Shown here piece after piece: positions 36,510 to 45,468 of a DNA stretch of 64,000 nucleotides; within the stretch, counting starts at the first letter, position 1, and each line of letters opens with the position of its first letter. Made by a program: the position numbers and the translations under genes. The notes beneath the pieces are model-generated. The model worked only from the letters and a program-made list of their open reading frames with translations. It was not told the DNA's origin and searched no databases. Source of the stretch: CAJXSN01 sp947492235. GTDB lineage: Bacteria; Pseudomonadota; Alphaproteobacteria; Sphingomonadales; Sphingomonadaceae. Location: contig NZ_CP170453.1 of assembly GCF_042492175.1 (NCBI RefSeq), forward strand, positions 2,480,001 to 2,544,000, written 5' to 3'.

Positions 36510-37733
36510 TTGCTGCAACGCTGCTTGGCAGCGGGCAGTGTCGGGATTATCGCGGAGCCCATGGAACCGGGCCGTGATGTAATCGCCTTGCTGGCGCTTG
36601 ACGATCAAGGGACTGTGCCTTGTGTCAATCGTGCGCGTTTTGCTTCTACCCCCCTGATTGTGCGGCAGGTTGACCTTGCGCTGGCACTGGGTTGCAAAAG
36701 CCTGATCCTGCTCGCCCGTTCTCCCTCGGACCATGACGCACTGGCCGCGCAGCATCTGGCGGAGGCGCAGGGCATGCGGTTTCACCTGCTCACGCGCCCG
36801 CAGCAATTGCCGTCTCTGGTCGGTGAGGACGCAGAGCTTGTGTTGCTTGCACCGGGCGTTCTGACATCGGACGCGCGGCTGCTCGAGGATTTGCTCGGCA
36901 CGCAGGGGCTGGCGACGGTCCCGGCGGAAAGTGATGCGGCCAAGGGGTTGGAACGGCTCGATCTCCACACCGCGTGGGGTGGGGCGCTGCGCATGCCGGG
37001 TGCCCTTGCGGCCCAGATCGAACCCCTCGGGGCTGACTGCGAATTGCTGAGCGCTTTGCCGCGCATTGCCCGCAGTGCCGGTGTCGCCGAGCGGCCCCTA
37101 CCGGAAACCGCGATAGAGAGCGGGGCCTGGCTGATGGGCCAGTCTGAAACGGGGGTTTTGCCGAGCGCCAATTCGCCGGGCAAGGAAGTCAGCGACCCGG
37201 TGGTCCAGCCGAGTGCGCAGGCTCTCGCGCGCAAAAACTGGCCCGATACTGTTCCTCTCGCAGCAGCTTCTGTGCTGGTCCTGGCGGCGATGATCATCCT
37301 TTGGTTTGAACGGTCTGCAATCGCGATTGCCGTGCTGGCCCTCGCGATGCTGGCTTGCTCGGTCGCCCAATTGCTTCGCCAGCTGGAAGATCCGCTGCGC
37401 CTTTCGGGCGGCGCCCATTCGAAATGGGCAGGAATGGTCGCTTTGTTGCCTGAAGCGGCAGCCGCGGGTGCCCTTGGTCTTGCGCTTGCCCATGAGAGCG
37501 ATGCGGTTCCGGCGATTTTTGGCGCTGCCACCGCCTTGGGGGCAAGCTGGCTTTCGAGGCGCACACGGGTGAGCGATCTGGAAGGCCTGACATCCGGCGC
37601 GTTCCTGTGGCTGGGGATCGCGGCTCTTGGCGCAATCGGGCTGTGGTGGTTGGCAACAGGCTTGGCAACAGCGGCAGCCTTGGGGGCCATCGCCTTGGAA
37701 TTGCGGCGTTTGCGGCGCATAACGCGGTCTTAA
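36510..37733 (+). CDS. Nucleotidyltransferase-like domain fused to a six-helix membrane domain
   Basis: 407 residues. The N-terminal about 220 residues resemble a GT-A nucleotidyltransferase fold: CVNRARFASTPLIVRQVDLALALGCK would be the first substrate helix and strand, and LLAPGVLTSDARLLEDLL the middle. The G-G-x-G-T-R loop that binds the nucleotide is not present. The C-terminal about 160 residues hold some six hydrophobic helices. The layout recalls nucleotidyltransferase/CDP-alcohol phosphatidyltransferase fusions, but the D-G-x2-A-R CDP-alcohol motif is missing. The TTG at 36510 and an ATG at 36561 are possible starts. Function unknown; activity is doubtful. Confidence 0.55.
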   Translation: MLQRCLAAGSVGIIAEPMEPGRDVIALLALDDQGTVPCVNRARFASTPLIVRQVDLALALGCKSLILLARSPSDHDALAAQHLAEAQGMRFHLLTRPQQLPSLVGEDAELVLLAPGVLTSDARLLEDLLGTQGLATVPAESDAAKGLERLDLHTAWGGALRMPGALAAQIEPLGADCELLSALPRIARSAGVAERPLPETAIESGAWLMGQSETGVLPSANSPGKEVSDPVVQPSAQALARKNWPDTVPLAAASVLVLAAMIILWFERSAIAIAVLALAMLACSVAQLLRQLEDPLRLSGGAHSKWAGMVALLPEAAAAGALGLALAHESDAVPAIFGAATALGASWLSRRTRVSDLEGLTSGAFLWLGIAALGAIGLWWLATGLATAAALGAIALELRRLRRITRS

Positions 37734-37737
37734 CCAT
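37730..37737 (+). promoter_or_regulatory. Second CtrA-like half-site
   Basis: TTAACCAT overlaps the stop codon of the membrane-fusion gene and lies 8 bp before the ATG of the next gene. It repeats the 8-mer found at 36174. Its placement over a stop codon makes chance occurrence quite possible. Confidence 0.3.
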
Positions 37738-37745
37738 AGCGGGCT

Positions 37746-38780
37746 ATGCGGGAATCTATGAGTGAACCGTTTGCACCTTCCGGATCGGAAAATGCCGCGT
37801 CCGCGTCCCCTGTCGAGGACGTGATGCGAGCTGAGCTGGCCTATGGCGATGCCAGTCTGGGTACCGTTGGGCCTATCCTTGGCCATCTGGTCGTCAGCAG
37901 CGATCACTCGTTGTTCAGCGATGAAATGGTTGCGCGCGTGCGCGGGATGCTTGGCAATGTTGCCCGCCAACTCATCGATATCGAGACGGCGCACCTGCCG
38001 GTTCCGGCAGAGTCCGAGGCGCAAGACTACGAAGACGATGCGGACGCGGCGCAGGCAACGCAGGACGGCACTGACGAGAGAATTGCAATGCTCGCTCAGG
38101 CCATTGCGGGCGATCAGGCATTTCTCCAGCACTGCCATTCGCTTGCGATCGAATTCCAGCTGGCAGAGCGGTTGCAAAGGCGCAGCAATATCGACCCTGT
38201 GCTCACCCCGCTGATGCAGTCCATGGTTGCCGACAAGGACAGCAAGACCGCGAGTGCGGCGATGGCTACTCTGGCAGCGCAGGCCCGTTTCATGCAGCAG
38301 CAACGGCGGATGGAGCTACCGCTTGGGGAGCTTCCCACGAGCCTGGCCGAGCACGCGTTGCAATGCTGGCGCGCGCAGACACAAGTCACCGAAGCTCACA
38401 TCGTGGCGCAGATAAGTGCGGCGCAAAGGAGCCTTATGGACGAGGATCGCGCGCGGCTGTCCCTGATCCGGCAATTGATGGATTCGATCGGACGCGGTTC
38501 GGCCGGCGGCGCGGTCAGCTGCCTTTCGTTGCCGCATGCCGGGGCGTCGATTTTCCTTTCGGCCTTGGCCCAAACCGCTGGCATTTCCCGCGAGGATTCC
38601 GCCATCCTCACCAATGACCGGCAGATGGCACGCCTGGCGCTCTCGCTGCGTGGCGCAGCCCTGAAGGTGACATCGATCGAAGAGCAGTTCCATTATCTGC
38701 ACCCCGATATCGAGCTGCCGGATCACTTCGACTCCATCACACCCGAGCGCGCGCGGGCTCTTCTCGGTCCTGCCCGATGA
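37746..38780 (+). CDS. Protein of unknown function, cytoplasmic, helical
   Basis: 344 residues with no signal peptide or membrane segment. A predicted helical body runs from about 25 to 240, split by an acidic linker (ESEAQDYEDDADAAQATQDG, about 91-110). A compact end contains SIGRGSAGGAVSCLSLPHAG and HPDIELPDHFDSITPERA. The arrangement loosely recalls DUF2336-type proteins, but I cannot support that call. ATG at 37746 or 37758. Four-base overlap with the following sensor-kinase-like gene implies coupled synthesis and perhaps a shared pathway. Confidence 0.6.
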   Translation: MRESMSEPFAPSGSENAASASPVEDVMRAELAYGDASLGTVGPILGHLVVSSDHSLFSDEMVARVRGMLGNVARQLIDIETAHLPVPAESEAQDYEDDADAAQATQDGTDERIAMLAQAIAGDQAFLQHCHSLAIEFQLAERLQRRSNIDPVLTPLMQSMVADKDSKTASAAMATLAAQARFMQQQRRMELPLGELPTSLAEHALQCWRAQTQVTEAHIVAQISAAQRSLMDEDRARLSLIRQLMDSIGRGSAGGAVSCLSLPHAGASIFLSALAQTAGISREDSAILTNDRQMARLALSLRGAALKVTSIEEQFHYLHPDIELPDHFDSITPERARALLGPAR

Positions 38781-40162
38781 CCGGGGCGCAGACGACCAGC
38801 GCGGCCTCTGTCCATGGGCGGACCGATGCCGATGACCGGCTTGTTTTTGCCGATGAGACCTTGGCAAGCCTGCAAACGCGCTGCGGTGGTGATCTGCCCG
38901 GTGTGATTGCCGTGCCTGAACTGCGCGAGCTGGTTTCGAAAACCCGCCGCTTTAAAGCGCGGCTCGCCCGCGAAATCCGCGCATTTGATGGCGAAACCCA
39001 TATCCGAACTTGGGCCGAGGCCAGCCCGGATCGTAGCGGTCAGGGATGTCTCATCTCATTGGCGAACTGGCGCAAGGCCGCTGCCAGCACCAATCCGGAA
39101 TCGGACGAATTGCGCCGCAATGCGTGCGACCGTGCGACTGCCGACGCGATTGTCCGGCTCGATAAATCCCAGGCGGTTATCCACGCGGTTGGCGAGGCGC
39201 GCGATCTGGAAGCGGTCATTGCGGCAATGAACGATGGGCAGGGGACCCTGTGGACCGAGTTTGTCGAGCTGGAAGGGGTCGAGCATCAGCAACCGCTTCA
39301 TTGGCGGCTACTGGATGGCGCGCGGGCGCGGGTCGAGCGCAGTGGCCGACATTTTACCACGCGTCTTCTCCCGCTGGGCCGCACCGATCCCGGCAGCGAA
39401 GGGTTCGAACTGCTGCTGATCGCCGACGAACCTTTGCCGGCGATGGACGACATTCAGCATATCGCAGCAGCCACTCCCGAACCGAAGGATGGCTTGTCGG
39501 GCGAGTTGGGCCCGGTTTTGCGCCAGCCGATTTCGCGCATTATCGCCAATGCCGAAACCATTCGTGCACGCCTCGCGGGGCCGCTGGCCGACGAATACAG
39601 CAATTATGCTGCCGATATTGCCACAGCGGGGCAGCATCTGCTGGCGCTGGTCGATGATCTCGCCGATCTGGAGATTGTCGAATCCGAAGGGTTCACCACC
39701 GCCCCCGATGCGATCGATCTGGTCGAAGTTGCCCGTCAGGCAACCGGCATTTTGGGGATGCGGGCCCGCGAGAAGCAGATCGAACTGGTGCTGCCTTCTG
39801 ACGAGGCAAAGCAGCGTGCCACCGGCGAATTTCGCCGCGTCCTGCAAATTCTGCTCAACCTTATCGGCAATGCGATCAATTACGCGCCGCCGGGGACGAG
39901 GGTTCTGATCGAGACCGGAGCCGGGCAAGGTTCTGCGACAATCAGTGTCACCGACAGCGGGCCAGGCATGACGCCCGACGAAGCAAAGCGGGTGTTCGAC
40001 AAGTTTGAACGCCTCGGCCGGAGCGGTGATGGCGGATCGGGGCTGGGTCTTCACATTTCGCGGCGACTGGCAGAGGCCATGGGCGGCGACTTGTCTGTCC
40101 AAACCGCCGAAGGCGAGGGCGCGCGCTTCACGCTGACCCTGCCTCTCAACCCCAAATCCTAG
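38777..40162 (+). CDS. Histidine-kinase-like protein with a degenerate H-box
   Basis: 461 residues, cytoplasmic. The N-terminal about 240 residues hold a PAS-like sensory region. The dimerisation helix reads GPVLRQPISRII, where HisKA has H-E-L-R-T-P-L, so the phospho-acceptor His is Pro246 and the next Glu is Val247. The ATPase domain keeps the N-box (NLIGNAINYA, N361/N365), G1 (DSGPGM, 393-398), F-box (FDKFERLG) and G2 (GGSGLGL, 419-425). It may therefore bind ATP but should not autophosphorylate at the usual site. It overlaps the unknown gene upstream (ATGA). Confidence 0.75.
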   Translation: MTGAQTTSAASVHGRTDADDRLVFADETLASLQTRCGGDLPGVIAVPELRELVSKTRRFKARLAREIRAFDGETHIRTWAEASPDRSGQGCLISLANWRKAAASTNPESDELRRNACDRATADAIVRLDKSQAVIHAVGEARDLEAVIAAMNDGQGTLWTEFVELEGVEHQQPLHWRLLDGARARVERSGRHFTTRLLPLGRTDPGSEGFELLLIADEPLPAMDDIQHIAAATPEPKDGLSGELGPVLRQPISRIIANAETIRARLAGPLADEYSNYAADIATAGQHLLALVDDLADLEIVESEGFTTAPDAIDLVEVARQATGILGMRAREKQIELVLPSDEAKQRATGEFRRVLQILLNLIGNAINYAPPGTRVLIETGAGQGSATISVTDSGPGMTPDEAKRVFDKFERLGRSGDGGSGLGLHISRRLAEAMGGDLSVQTAEGEGARFTLTLPLNPKS

Positions 40163-40365
40163 CGGTTGCCGCTGCGCCTCAGCAGGGCAAGACAGGCGAT
40201 TCCCGCGAGGCCAGTAAGCCCGCCTATAGCCAAAAAGCCACGATTACCCGCGATGAAGCTGGTCGCCGGATCACCGACGAGCCCAGCCGCCTGTAGAACC
40301 CACCAGACACCCGTCAGCAACAGCGTGACACCGGCCACCTGCAAGAGGAAGCGCGGCACACGCAT
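40159..40365 (-). CDS. Small two-helix membrane protein
   Basis: 68 residues with two hydrophobic segments (about 5-25 and 44-61), joined by a loop LVGDPATSFIAGNRG, and a basic end LLRRSGNR. No family recognised. It lies 15 bp behind gltA on the same strand, so it may be read through from gltA. Its stop overlaps the end of the convergent kinase-like gene by four bases. Confidence 0.55.
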   Translation of the reverse strand: MRVPRFLLQVAGVTLLLTGVWWVLQAAGLVGDPATSFIAGNRGFLAIGGLTGLAGIACLALLRRSGNR

Positions 40366-40380
40366 GTCGCTCAGACGTCC

Positions 40381-41667
40381 TTAGCGCTCGCCAACCGGAA
40401 CGTAGTCGCGCTGCGTCGGGCCGGTGTAGAGTTGGCGCGGACGGCCGATGACCTGACCGGGATCAGAGATCATCTCGTTCCACTGCGCGACCCAGCCCAC
40501 GGTCCGCGCGAGCGCGAACAATGCGGTGAACATGGTCGTCGGGAAGCCGATCGCATTGAGGATGATGCCGGAATAGAAATCGACATTCGGGAAGAGCTTC
40601 TTCTCCTTGAAGTAATCGTCGTTCAGGGCGATTTCCTCAAGCTTCAGAGCCACTTCGAACACCGGATCGGTGACGTTCAGCGCTTCGAACACTTCACGCA
40701 GCGTTTGCTGCATGACGGTCGCCCGCGGATCGTAGTTCTTGTACACGCGGTGGCCGAAGCCCATCAGACGGAACGGATCGTTCTTGTCTTTCGCACGCTC
40801 GATATAATGCGGGATCTTGTCCGGCGTGCCGATTTCCTGAAGCATGTTAAGCGCGGCTTCGTTGGCGCCGCCATGCGCCGGGCCCCACAGGCAGGCAATG
40901 CCCGCTGCGATACACGCGAACGGATTGGCGCCAGATGAACCGGCAAGACGCACGGTCGATGTCGACGCGTTCTGCTCGTGATCGGCATGCAGGATGAAGA
41001 TCCGGTCCATCGCACGTTCGATCGCGGGCTGGACTTCATATTCCTCTGCCGGAACACCGAATGTCATGCGCAGGAAATTGCCGGTGTAGCTCAGCGAATT
41101 ATCCGGCTGCATCATGGGCTGACCGACGGAATATTTATACGCGGCAGCAGCAATCGTCGGCATCTTGGCGATCAGACGGTGGCTGCTGATCTTGCGATGT
41201 TCCGGGTCGGAAATGTCGGTGCTGTCGTGATAGAACGCGGAAAGCGCGCCAACCACGCCGCACATGATGGCCATCGGGTGCGCATCGCGGCGGAAGCCCT
41301 GATAGAACTGGCGCAGCTGGTCATGCAGCATCGTGTGGCGGGTGATGGTGTAGGTGAAGTCGTCGAGCTCTTCCTGCGAGGGAAGCTCGCCGTTCAGCAG
41401 CAGATGACTGACTTCCATGAAGCTGGAATGTTCCGCCAGCTGGCCGATGGGATAGCCGCGATGCAGCAGGACGCCTTCATTGCCGTCGATATAGGTCAGC
41501 GCGCTCTCGCAGCTCGCCGTGGATTTGTACCCGGGATCGAAGGTGAACGCGCCAGTCTGGCCGTAGAGTTTGCGGATATCGATGACATCCGGCCCCACGC
41601 TGCCCTTCAGGACTGCATAGTCGTGTGCATTGCCACCAACGTCCAGTGTTGCCGTATTGTCCGCCAC
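40381..41667 (-). CDS. gltA: Citrate synthase
   Basis: TCA-cycle enzyme condensing acetyl-CoA and oxaloacetate (428 residues, the hexameric type II form of Gram-negatives). Catalytic regions: the His of LHADHEQNASTSTVR, the second His in GFGHRVYKNYDPRA, and the Asp of PNVDFYSG. GPAHGGANE is intact. GTG start with GGAGAAA upstream. It follows gltX after 39 bp on the same strand, the usual alphaproteobacterial comEC-gltX-gltA neighbourhood. Confidence 0.97.
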   Translation of the reverse strand: MADNTATLDVGGNAHDYAVLKGSVGPDVIDIRKLYGQTGAFTFDPGYKSTASCESALTYIDGNEGVLLHRGYPIGQLAEHSSFMEVSHLLLNGELPSQEELDDFTYTITRHTMLHDQLRQFYQGFRRDAHPMAIMCGVVGALSAFYHDSTDISDPEHRKISSHRLIAKMPTIAAAAYKYSVGQPMMQPDNSLSYTGNFLRMTFGVPAEEYEVQPAIERAMDRIFILHADHEQNASTSTVRLAGSSGANPFACIAAGIACLWGPAHGGANEAALNMLQEIGTPDKIPHYIERAKDKNDPFRLMGFGHRVYKNYDPRATVMQQTLREVFEALNVTDPVFEVALKLEEIALNDDYFKEKKLFPNVDFYSGIILNAIGFPTTMFTALFALARTVGWVAQWNEMISDPGQVIGRPRQLYTGPTQRDYVPVGER

Positions 41668-41706
41668 CCGCGTTTCTCCTTCAAAAATCTCTTTGCGTCC
41701 GCTGTT

Positions 41707-43137
41707 TCAGCCGTTCGGCGTCGCCTGTGCGTCGATCCGCGCCAGCGACTCCTCTCTGCCGAGCAGGACGAGTACGTCGAAAATTCCGGGGGACGTGGTC
41801 GTCCCCGTCAGCGCCGCGCGCATGGGCTGCGCCAATTTGCCGAGGCCCAGCTCGAGGCGCTCTGCAAGCGCTTTGGTAGTGGCTTCGAGGGCCTCGATTG
41901 TCCAGTTATTTTCCGCCTTTAGGGCCTCTGAAATCTGTACTAATCTTGCGCGCCCATCCTCATCGAGCAGTTTGGCGGCTTTCTCGGTCATCTCGAGAGG
42001 ACGCTTGGCGAACAGAAAGCGCGCGCCATCGCTCAGCTCGTGGACATCCTTCGCCCGCGGCTTCAGCACATCCATCGCCTGTTCCAGCAGCGCGACGTCG
42101 GCATCGGCGCCCTGTTCGTCTGCCACCAACTGCGCCAGCCGGGCATTGTCAGCCTCGCGGATATGGTGCCCGTTGAGGTTGAGCAGCTTCTTCGTGTCGA
42201 AGCGCGAGGCACTTTTGCCCACCGCGTCGATATCGAACAGGGCAATCGCCTGCTCTTTGGTAAACTCTTCCTGATCCCCATGGCCCCAGCCGAGGCGGAG
42301 GAGGTAGTTGAACAGCGCCTCGGGCAATACGCCCAGCTCGTCGCGGTAGGCCTCTACGCCCACCGCGCCGTGGCGTTTCGACAGTTTGGCACCGTCCGCC
42401 CCGTGGATCAGCGGGACGTGGGCATAGACCGGCGCGTCCCAGCCCATCGCGTGGATAATCGGCAATTGGCGAAACGCGTTGTTCAGGTGATCGTCGCCGC
42501 GGATGATGTGGGTGCAGCCCATGTCATGGTCGTCCACCACCACGGCGAGCATGTAGGTTGGCGATCCGTCGGCGCGCAGAAGGACGTAATCGTCGATTTC
42601 CGCATTGGCGACGCGGACCTCGCCCTGAACAGCGTCCTGAATCACCGTTTCGCCGTCGGTGGGCGTCTTCAGGCGGACCACGTAAGGCGTGCCTTCGGGC
42701 GCTTCTCCGGGATCGCGGTCCCGCCAGCGGCCATCATAGCGCATCGGCTGCTTGGCCGCGCGCTGCTCCGCCCGCGTTGCTTCCAGTTCTTCCGGAGTGG
42801 CGAAGCATTTGTAGGCATCGCCCGATTCCAGCAGGGCCAGCGCCACTTCGCGGTGACGGTCGGCGCGCTGTGACTGGAACACTGGCTCTTCGTCATAATC
42901 GAGGCCGAGCCAATCGAGTCCCTCCAAGATCTTGTCGATGGCATCCTGGGTCGAGCGTTTGGCGTCGGTGTCTTCGATTCTCAGCAGCGCCTTGCCGCCG
43001 TGATGGCGGGCGAACAGCCAGTTGAACAAGGCCGTGCGCGCTCCGCCCAAATGAAGATAACCGGTGGGGGAGGGCGCAAAACGCGTGACTACTCCGCCTG
43101 TCGTGCCGCTGGTCATATGGTCGCTTTCGCTTGCCAT
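41707..43137 (-). CDS. gltX: Glutamyl-tRNA synthetase
   Basis: Class I aminoacyl-tRNA synthetase (476 residues). The HIGH-type signature is APSPTGYLHLGGART, the KMSKS-type loop is KLSKRHG, and DDHDMGCTHIIRGDDHLNN is present. The C-terminal anticodon-binding helical domain is complete. The ATG at 43137 has AGGAAG upstream, and an ATG seven codons later is an alternative. Alphaproteobacteria often have two gltX-like genes, one acting on tRNA-Gln. This copy cannot be assigned to one role from sequence alone. Divergent from comEC. Confidence 0.95.
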   Translation of the reverse strand: MASESDHMTSGTTGGVVTRFAPSPTGYLHLGGARTALFNWLFARHHGGKALLRIEDTDAKRSTQDAIDKILEGLDWLGLDYDEEPVFQSQRADRHREVALALLESGDAYKCFATPEELEATRAEQRAAKQPMRYDGRWRDRDPGEAPEGTPYVVRLKTPTDGETVIQDAVQGEVRVANAEIDDYVLLRADGSPTYMLAVVVDDHDMGCTHIIRGDDHLNNAFRQLPIIHAMGWDAPVYAHVPLIHGADGAKLSKRHGAVGVEAYRDELGVLPEALFNYLLRLGWGHGDQEEFTKEQAIALFDIDAVGKSASRFDTKKLLNLNGHHIREADNARLAQLVADEQGADADVALLEQAMDVLKPRAKDVHELSDGARFLFAKRPLEMTEKAAKLLDEDGRARLVQISEALKAENNWTIEALEATTKALAERLELGLGKLAQPMRAALTGTTTSPGIFDVLVLLGREESLARIDAQATPNG

Positions 43138-43169
43138 CGGGGGCAGCTTCCTTTTCTAGTTCACATCTG

Positions 43170-45380
43170 ATGGCATCGGGTGGGGCAACCGAAGTTCCGC
43201 TGGGAAGCGGAGAAGCCGTGCCGGGCGATGCTGCATTGCAGCACAGGCCTTGGCAGGGGCGCTGGCGCTTGTCCAGCGTGGGCGACACGCTCGAGAACGG
43301 GCTGGAGGACGCCGGGTTCGAGCGCGCGCCGTGGCTGGCGGTGGCGCTGGCCGCAGGGGTCGCGGCATGGTTCGTGCTCGATGCGCCGTGGCAATGGGCT
43401 GCGGCGATCGGCGCAGGCCTGCTGCTCGCCCTGACCGGATGGCACTGGACCACGCAAGAAGAGCGCGTCCGTCTCGGCATGGCGAGCATTGGCTTGGGGC
43501 TGGCATTTGCGCTGGGGGTGGGCCTGATCTGGAGCCGGTCGGCTGTGGTCGGCGCAGAGGCATTCGAATACCCGCGCGTGATCCAGTTCAACGGGCAGAT
43601 CCTAGACCGCGAAGACCAGCCATCGCGCGATCGGATCAGGCTGGTGCTGGCGATGCGCGATGCGGAGACAGGGCAGGCGCGCAAGGTCCGGGTCAATCTG
43701 GATGCCGAGGACGCGCGGGACACCTATGTCGAAGGCGCAGTGGTGCGGCTGCGCGCCCGTCTGATGCCCCCTGCGCCGCCAATGGTTCCGGGTGCCTATG
43801 ATTTTGCCCGTGCTGCCTGGTTTATGGGGTTGGCAGGGACCGGATCGGTCATCGGACCGGTCGATCTGGTCAGTCCCGCTCCACCGAATTCGGACCCGAT
43901 CAGCGCGTTGCAGCGCATCTTGTCGGCCCATGTTCGCGCCAATGTTTCGGGCTCTGAAGGAACCATCGCAGCGGCTTTTGCCAGCGGGGACCGGGGGGCA
44001 ATCGCCGAGCGTGACGAGGAGGCGATGCGCGATTCGGGGCTGACCCATTTGCTCTCGATCAGCGGGCTCCATGTGAGCGCAGTGATTGCGGGCGCGTATT
44101 TTTTGGCGATCAAGCTGCTGGCTCTTTGGCCATGGCTGGCCCTGCGCGTCCGACTGCCGGTTGTCGCGGCGGGGATCGGGGCGCTGGCGGGCATAGGCTA
44201 TACCTTGCTGACGGGCGCGGAGGTGCCCACGGTGCGAAGCTGTGCAGCGGCCTTGCTGGTGCTGGGCGCGCTGGCGCTCGGGCGGCAGGCCTTGTCATTG
44301 CGCATGGTCGCGCTGGCAGCGGCATTCGTGCTGTTCCTGTGGCCGGAATCGCTGGCCGGTCCCAGTTTTCAGATGAGCTTTTCCGCGGTGCTGGCGATCG
44401 TCGCTTTGCACAATTGCGACCCGGTGAAGGAGTTTCTGGCCGCACGGGAGGAGAGCTGGCTTGCCCGCACGGCGCGGCGGGGCACGATGCTGCTGGTCAC
44501 GGGGCTGGTTATCGAGTTCGCCCTGATGCCCATCGTCTTGTTCCACTTCCACCGGGCGGGAGTTTACGGCGCATTTGCCAATGTGGTGGCGATCCCGCTG
44601 GTGACGTTTGTTTCGATGCCCTTGATAGCGCTGGCGCTGCTGCTTGATCTGGTGGGCCTGGGCAAACCGGTCTGGTGGCTGGCGGAGTTCTCGCTCGATC
44701 AGCTGCTCGACATTGCCCATTGGACTTCGGCGCAGCCCGGTGCGGTAAAGCTGTTGCCGCAAATGTCTTACGCTACTTTCGCCATGTTTGTGACTGGCGG
44801 TTTGTGGCTGGCCTTGTGGAAGGGGCGCAAGCGGGCATTGGGGCTGGTCCCGGCGGCTATCGGGACGGCCATGATGATCGCCACGCCCGTTCCCGATATT
44901 TTGATTTCGGATGACGGGCGTCATGTCGGCATTGCGGGCGAGGATCGGCGATTGCTGATGCTGCGGGAGAGCCGGTCGGACTATGCGCGCGAGAATCTGC
45001 AAGAGATGGCCGGCACTTCGGGCGATGTTGTGCCGCTAGCTGACTGGGAAGGGGCCGAATGTTCGCGCGATTTCTGCGTCATCGCGATCGAGCGGGGCGG
45101 GCGGACTTGGCAAATATTGATGGCCCGCAGCCGCGATCTGGTGAGCGAGCGCGCCCTTTCCGCTGCCTGCGAGCGCGCAGATATCGTGGTGGCGGATCGT
45201 TATCTGCCGAGATCGTGTCTGCCGCGCTGGCTGAAGGCTGATCGGCGGACTCTGAGCGAGAGCGGCGGTCTGGCGATTGTTCTCGCAGACGAGACAATCA
45301 CCCGAGTGGCGGACACCCAAGGACAGCATGGCTGGTGGCGCGGGCGAACCGAAGGCTTTGGGGGCGGAAACCCAAGGTAA
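43170..45380 (+). CDS. comEC: ComEC/Rec2 family DNA-uptake channel protein
   Basis: A 736-residue membrane protein with an N-terminal DUF4131 domain (two or three helices, then an OB-like periplasmic segment with NGQILDRED and PPMVPGAYDFARAAWFMG). The competence domain has LLSISGLHVSAVIAGAY and about seven helices. The C-terminal part after DILISDDGRHVGIAG is a short remnant of the metallo-beta-lactamase-like domain without any HxHxDH metal site, so nuclease function is not expected. The ATG at 43170 is the preferred start; a TTG at 43131 would overlap gltX. DNA uptake is inferred from the family. Confidence 0.85.
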   Translation: MASGGATEVPLGSGEAVPGDAALQHRPWQGRWRLSSVGDTLENGLEDAGFERAPWLAVALAAGVAAWFVLDAPWQWAAAIGAGLLLALTGWHWTTQEERVRLGMASIGLGLAFALGVGLIWSRSAVVGAEAFEYPRVIQFNGQILDREDQPSRDRIRLVLAMRDAETGQARKVRVNLDAEDARDTYVEGAVVRLRARLMPPAPPMVPGAYDFARAAWFMGLAGTGSVIGPVDLVSPAPPNSDPISALQRILSAHVRANVSGSEGTIAAAFASGDRGAIAERDEEAMRDSGLTHLLSISGLHVSAVIAGAYFLAIKLLALWPWLALRVRLPVVAAGIGALAGIGYTLLTGAEVPTVRSCAAALLVLGALALGRQALSLRMVALAAAFVLFLWPESLAGPSFQMSFSAVLAIVALHNCDPVKEFLAAREESWLARTARRGTMLLVTGLVIEFALMPIVLFHFHRAGVYGAFANVVAIPLVTFVSMPLIALALLLDLVGLGKPVWWLAEFSLDQLLDIAHWTSAQPGAVKLLPQMSYATFAMFVTGGLWLALWKGRKRALGLVPAAIGTAMMIATPVPDILISDDGRHVGIAGEDRRLLMLRESRSDYARENLQEMAGTSGDVVPLADWEGAECSRDFCVIAIERGGRTWQILMARSRDLVSERALSAACERADIVVADRYLPRSCLPRWLKADRRTLSESGGLAIVLADETITRVADTQGQHGWWRGRTEGFGGGNPR

Positions 45381-45401
45381 ACTGGCACAATTCTCTGTCA
45401 T

Positions 45402-45441
45402 GAAAACAAATCCGGCCAGCGGTCCTTGAACCGCTGGCCGG
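45402..45441 (-). terminator. Intrinsic terminator of lexA
   Basis: A perfect 12-bp stem (CCGGCCAGCGGT with ACCGCTGGCCGG) and a 6-nt loop lie between the convergent comEC and lexA. Reading on the minus strand the stem is followed by ATTTGTTTT, a good T tract. On the plus strand the tail is weak, so it mainly ends lexA transcripts. Confidence 0.85.
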
Positions 45442-45468
45442 ATGTTATCTGCCTGGGGCCAGATGGGC

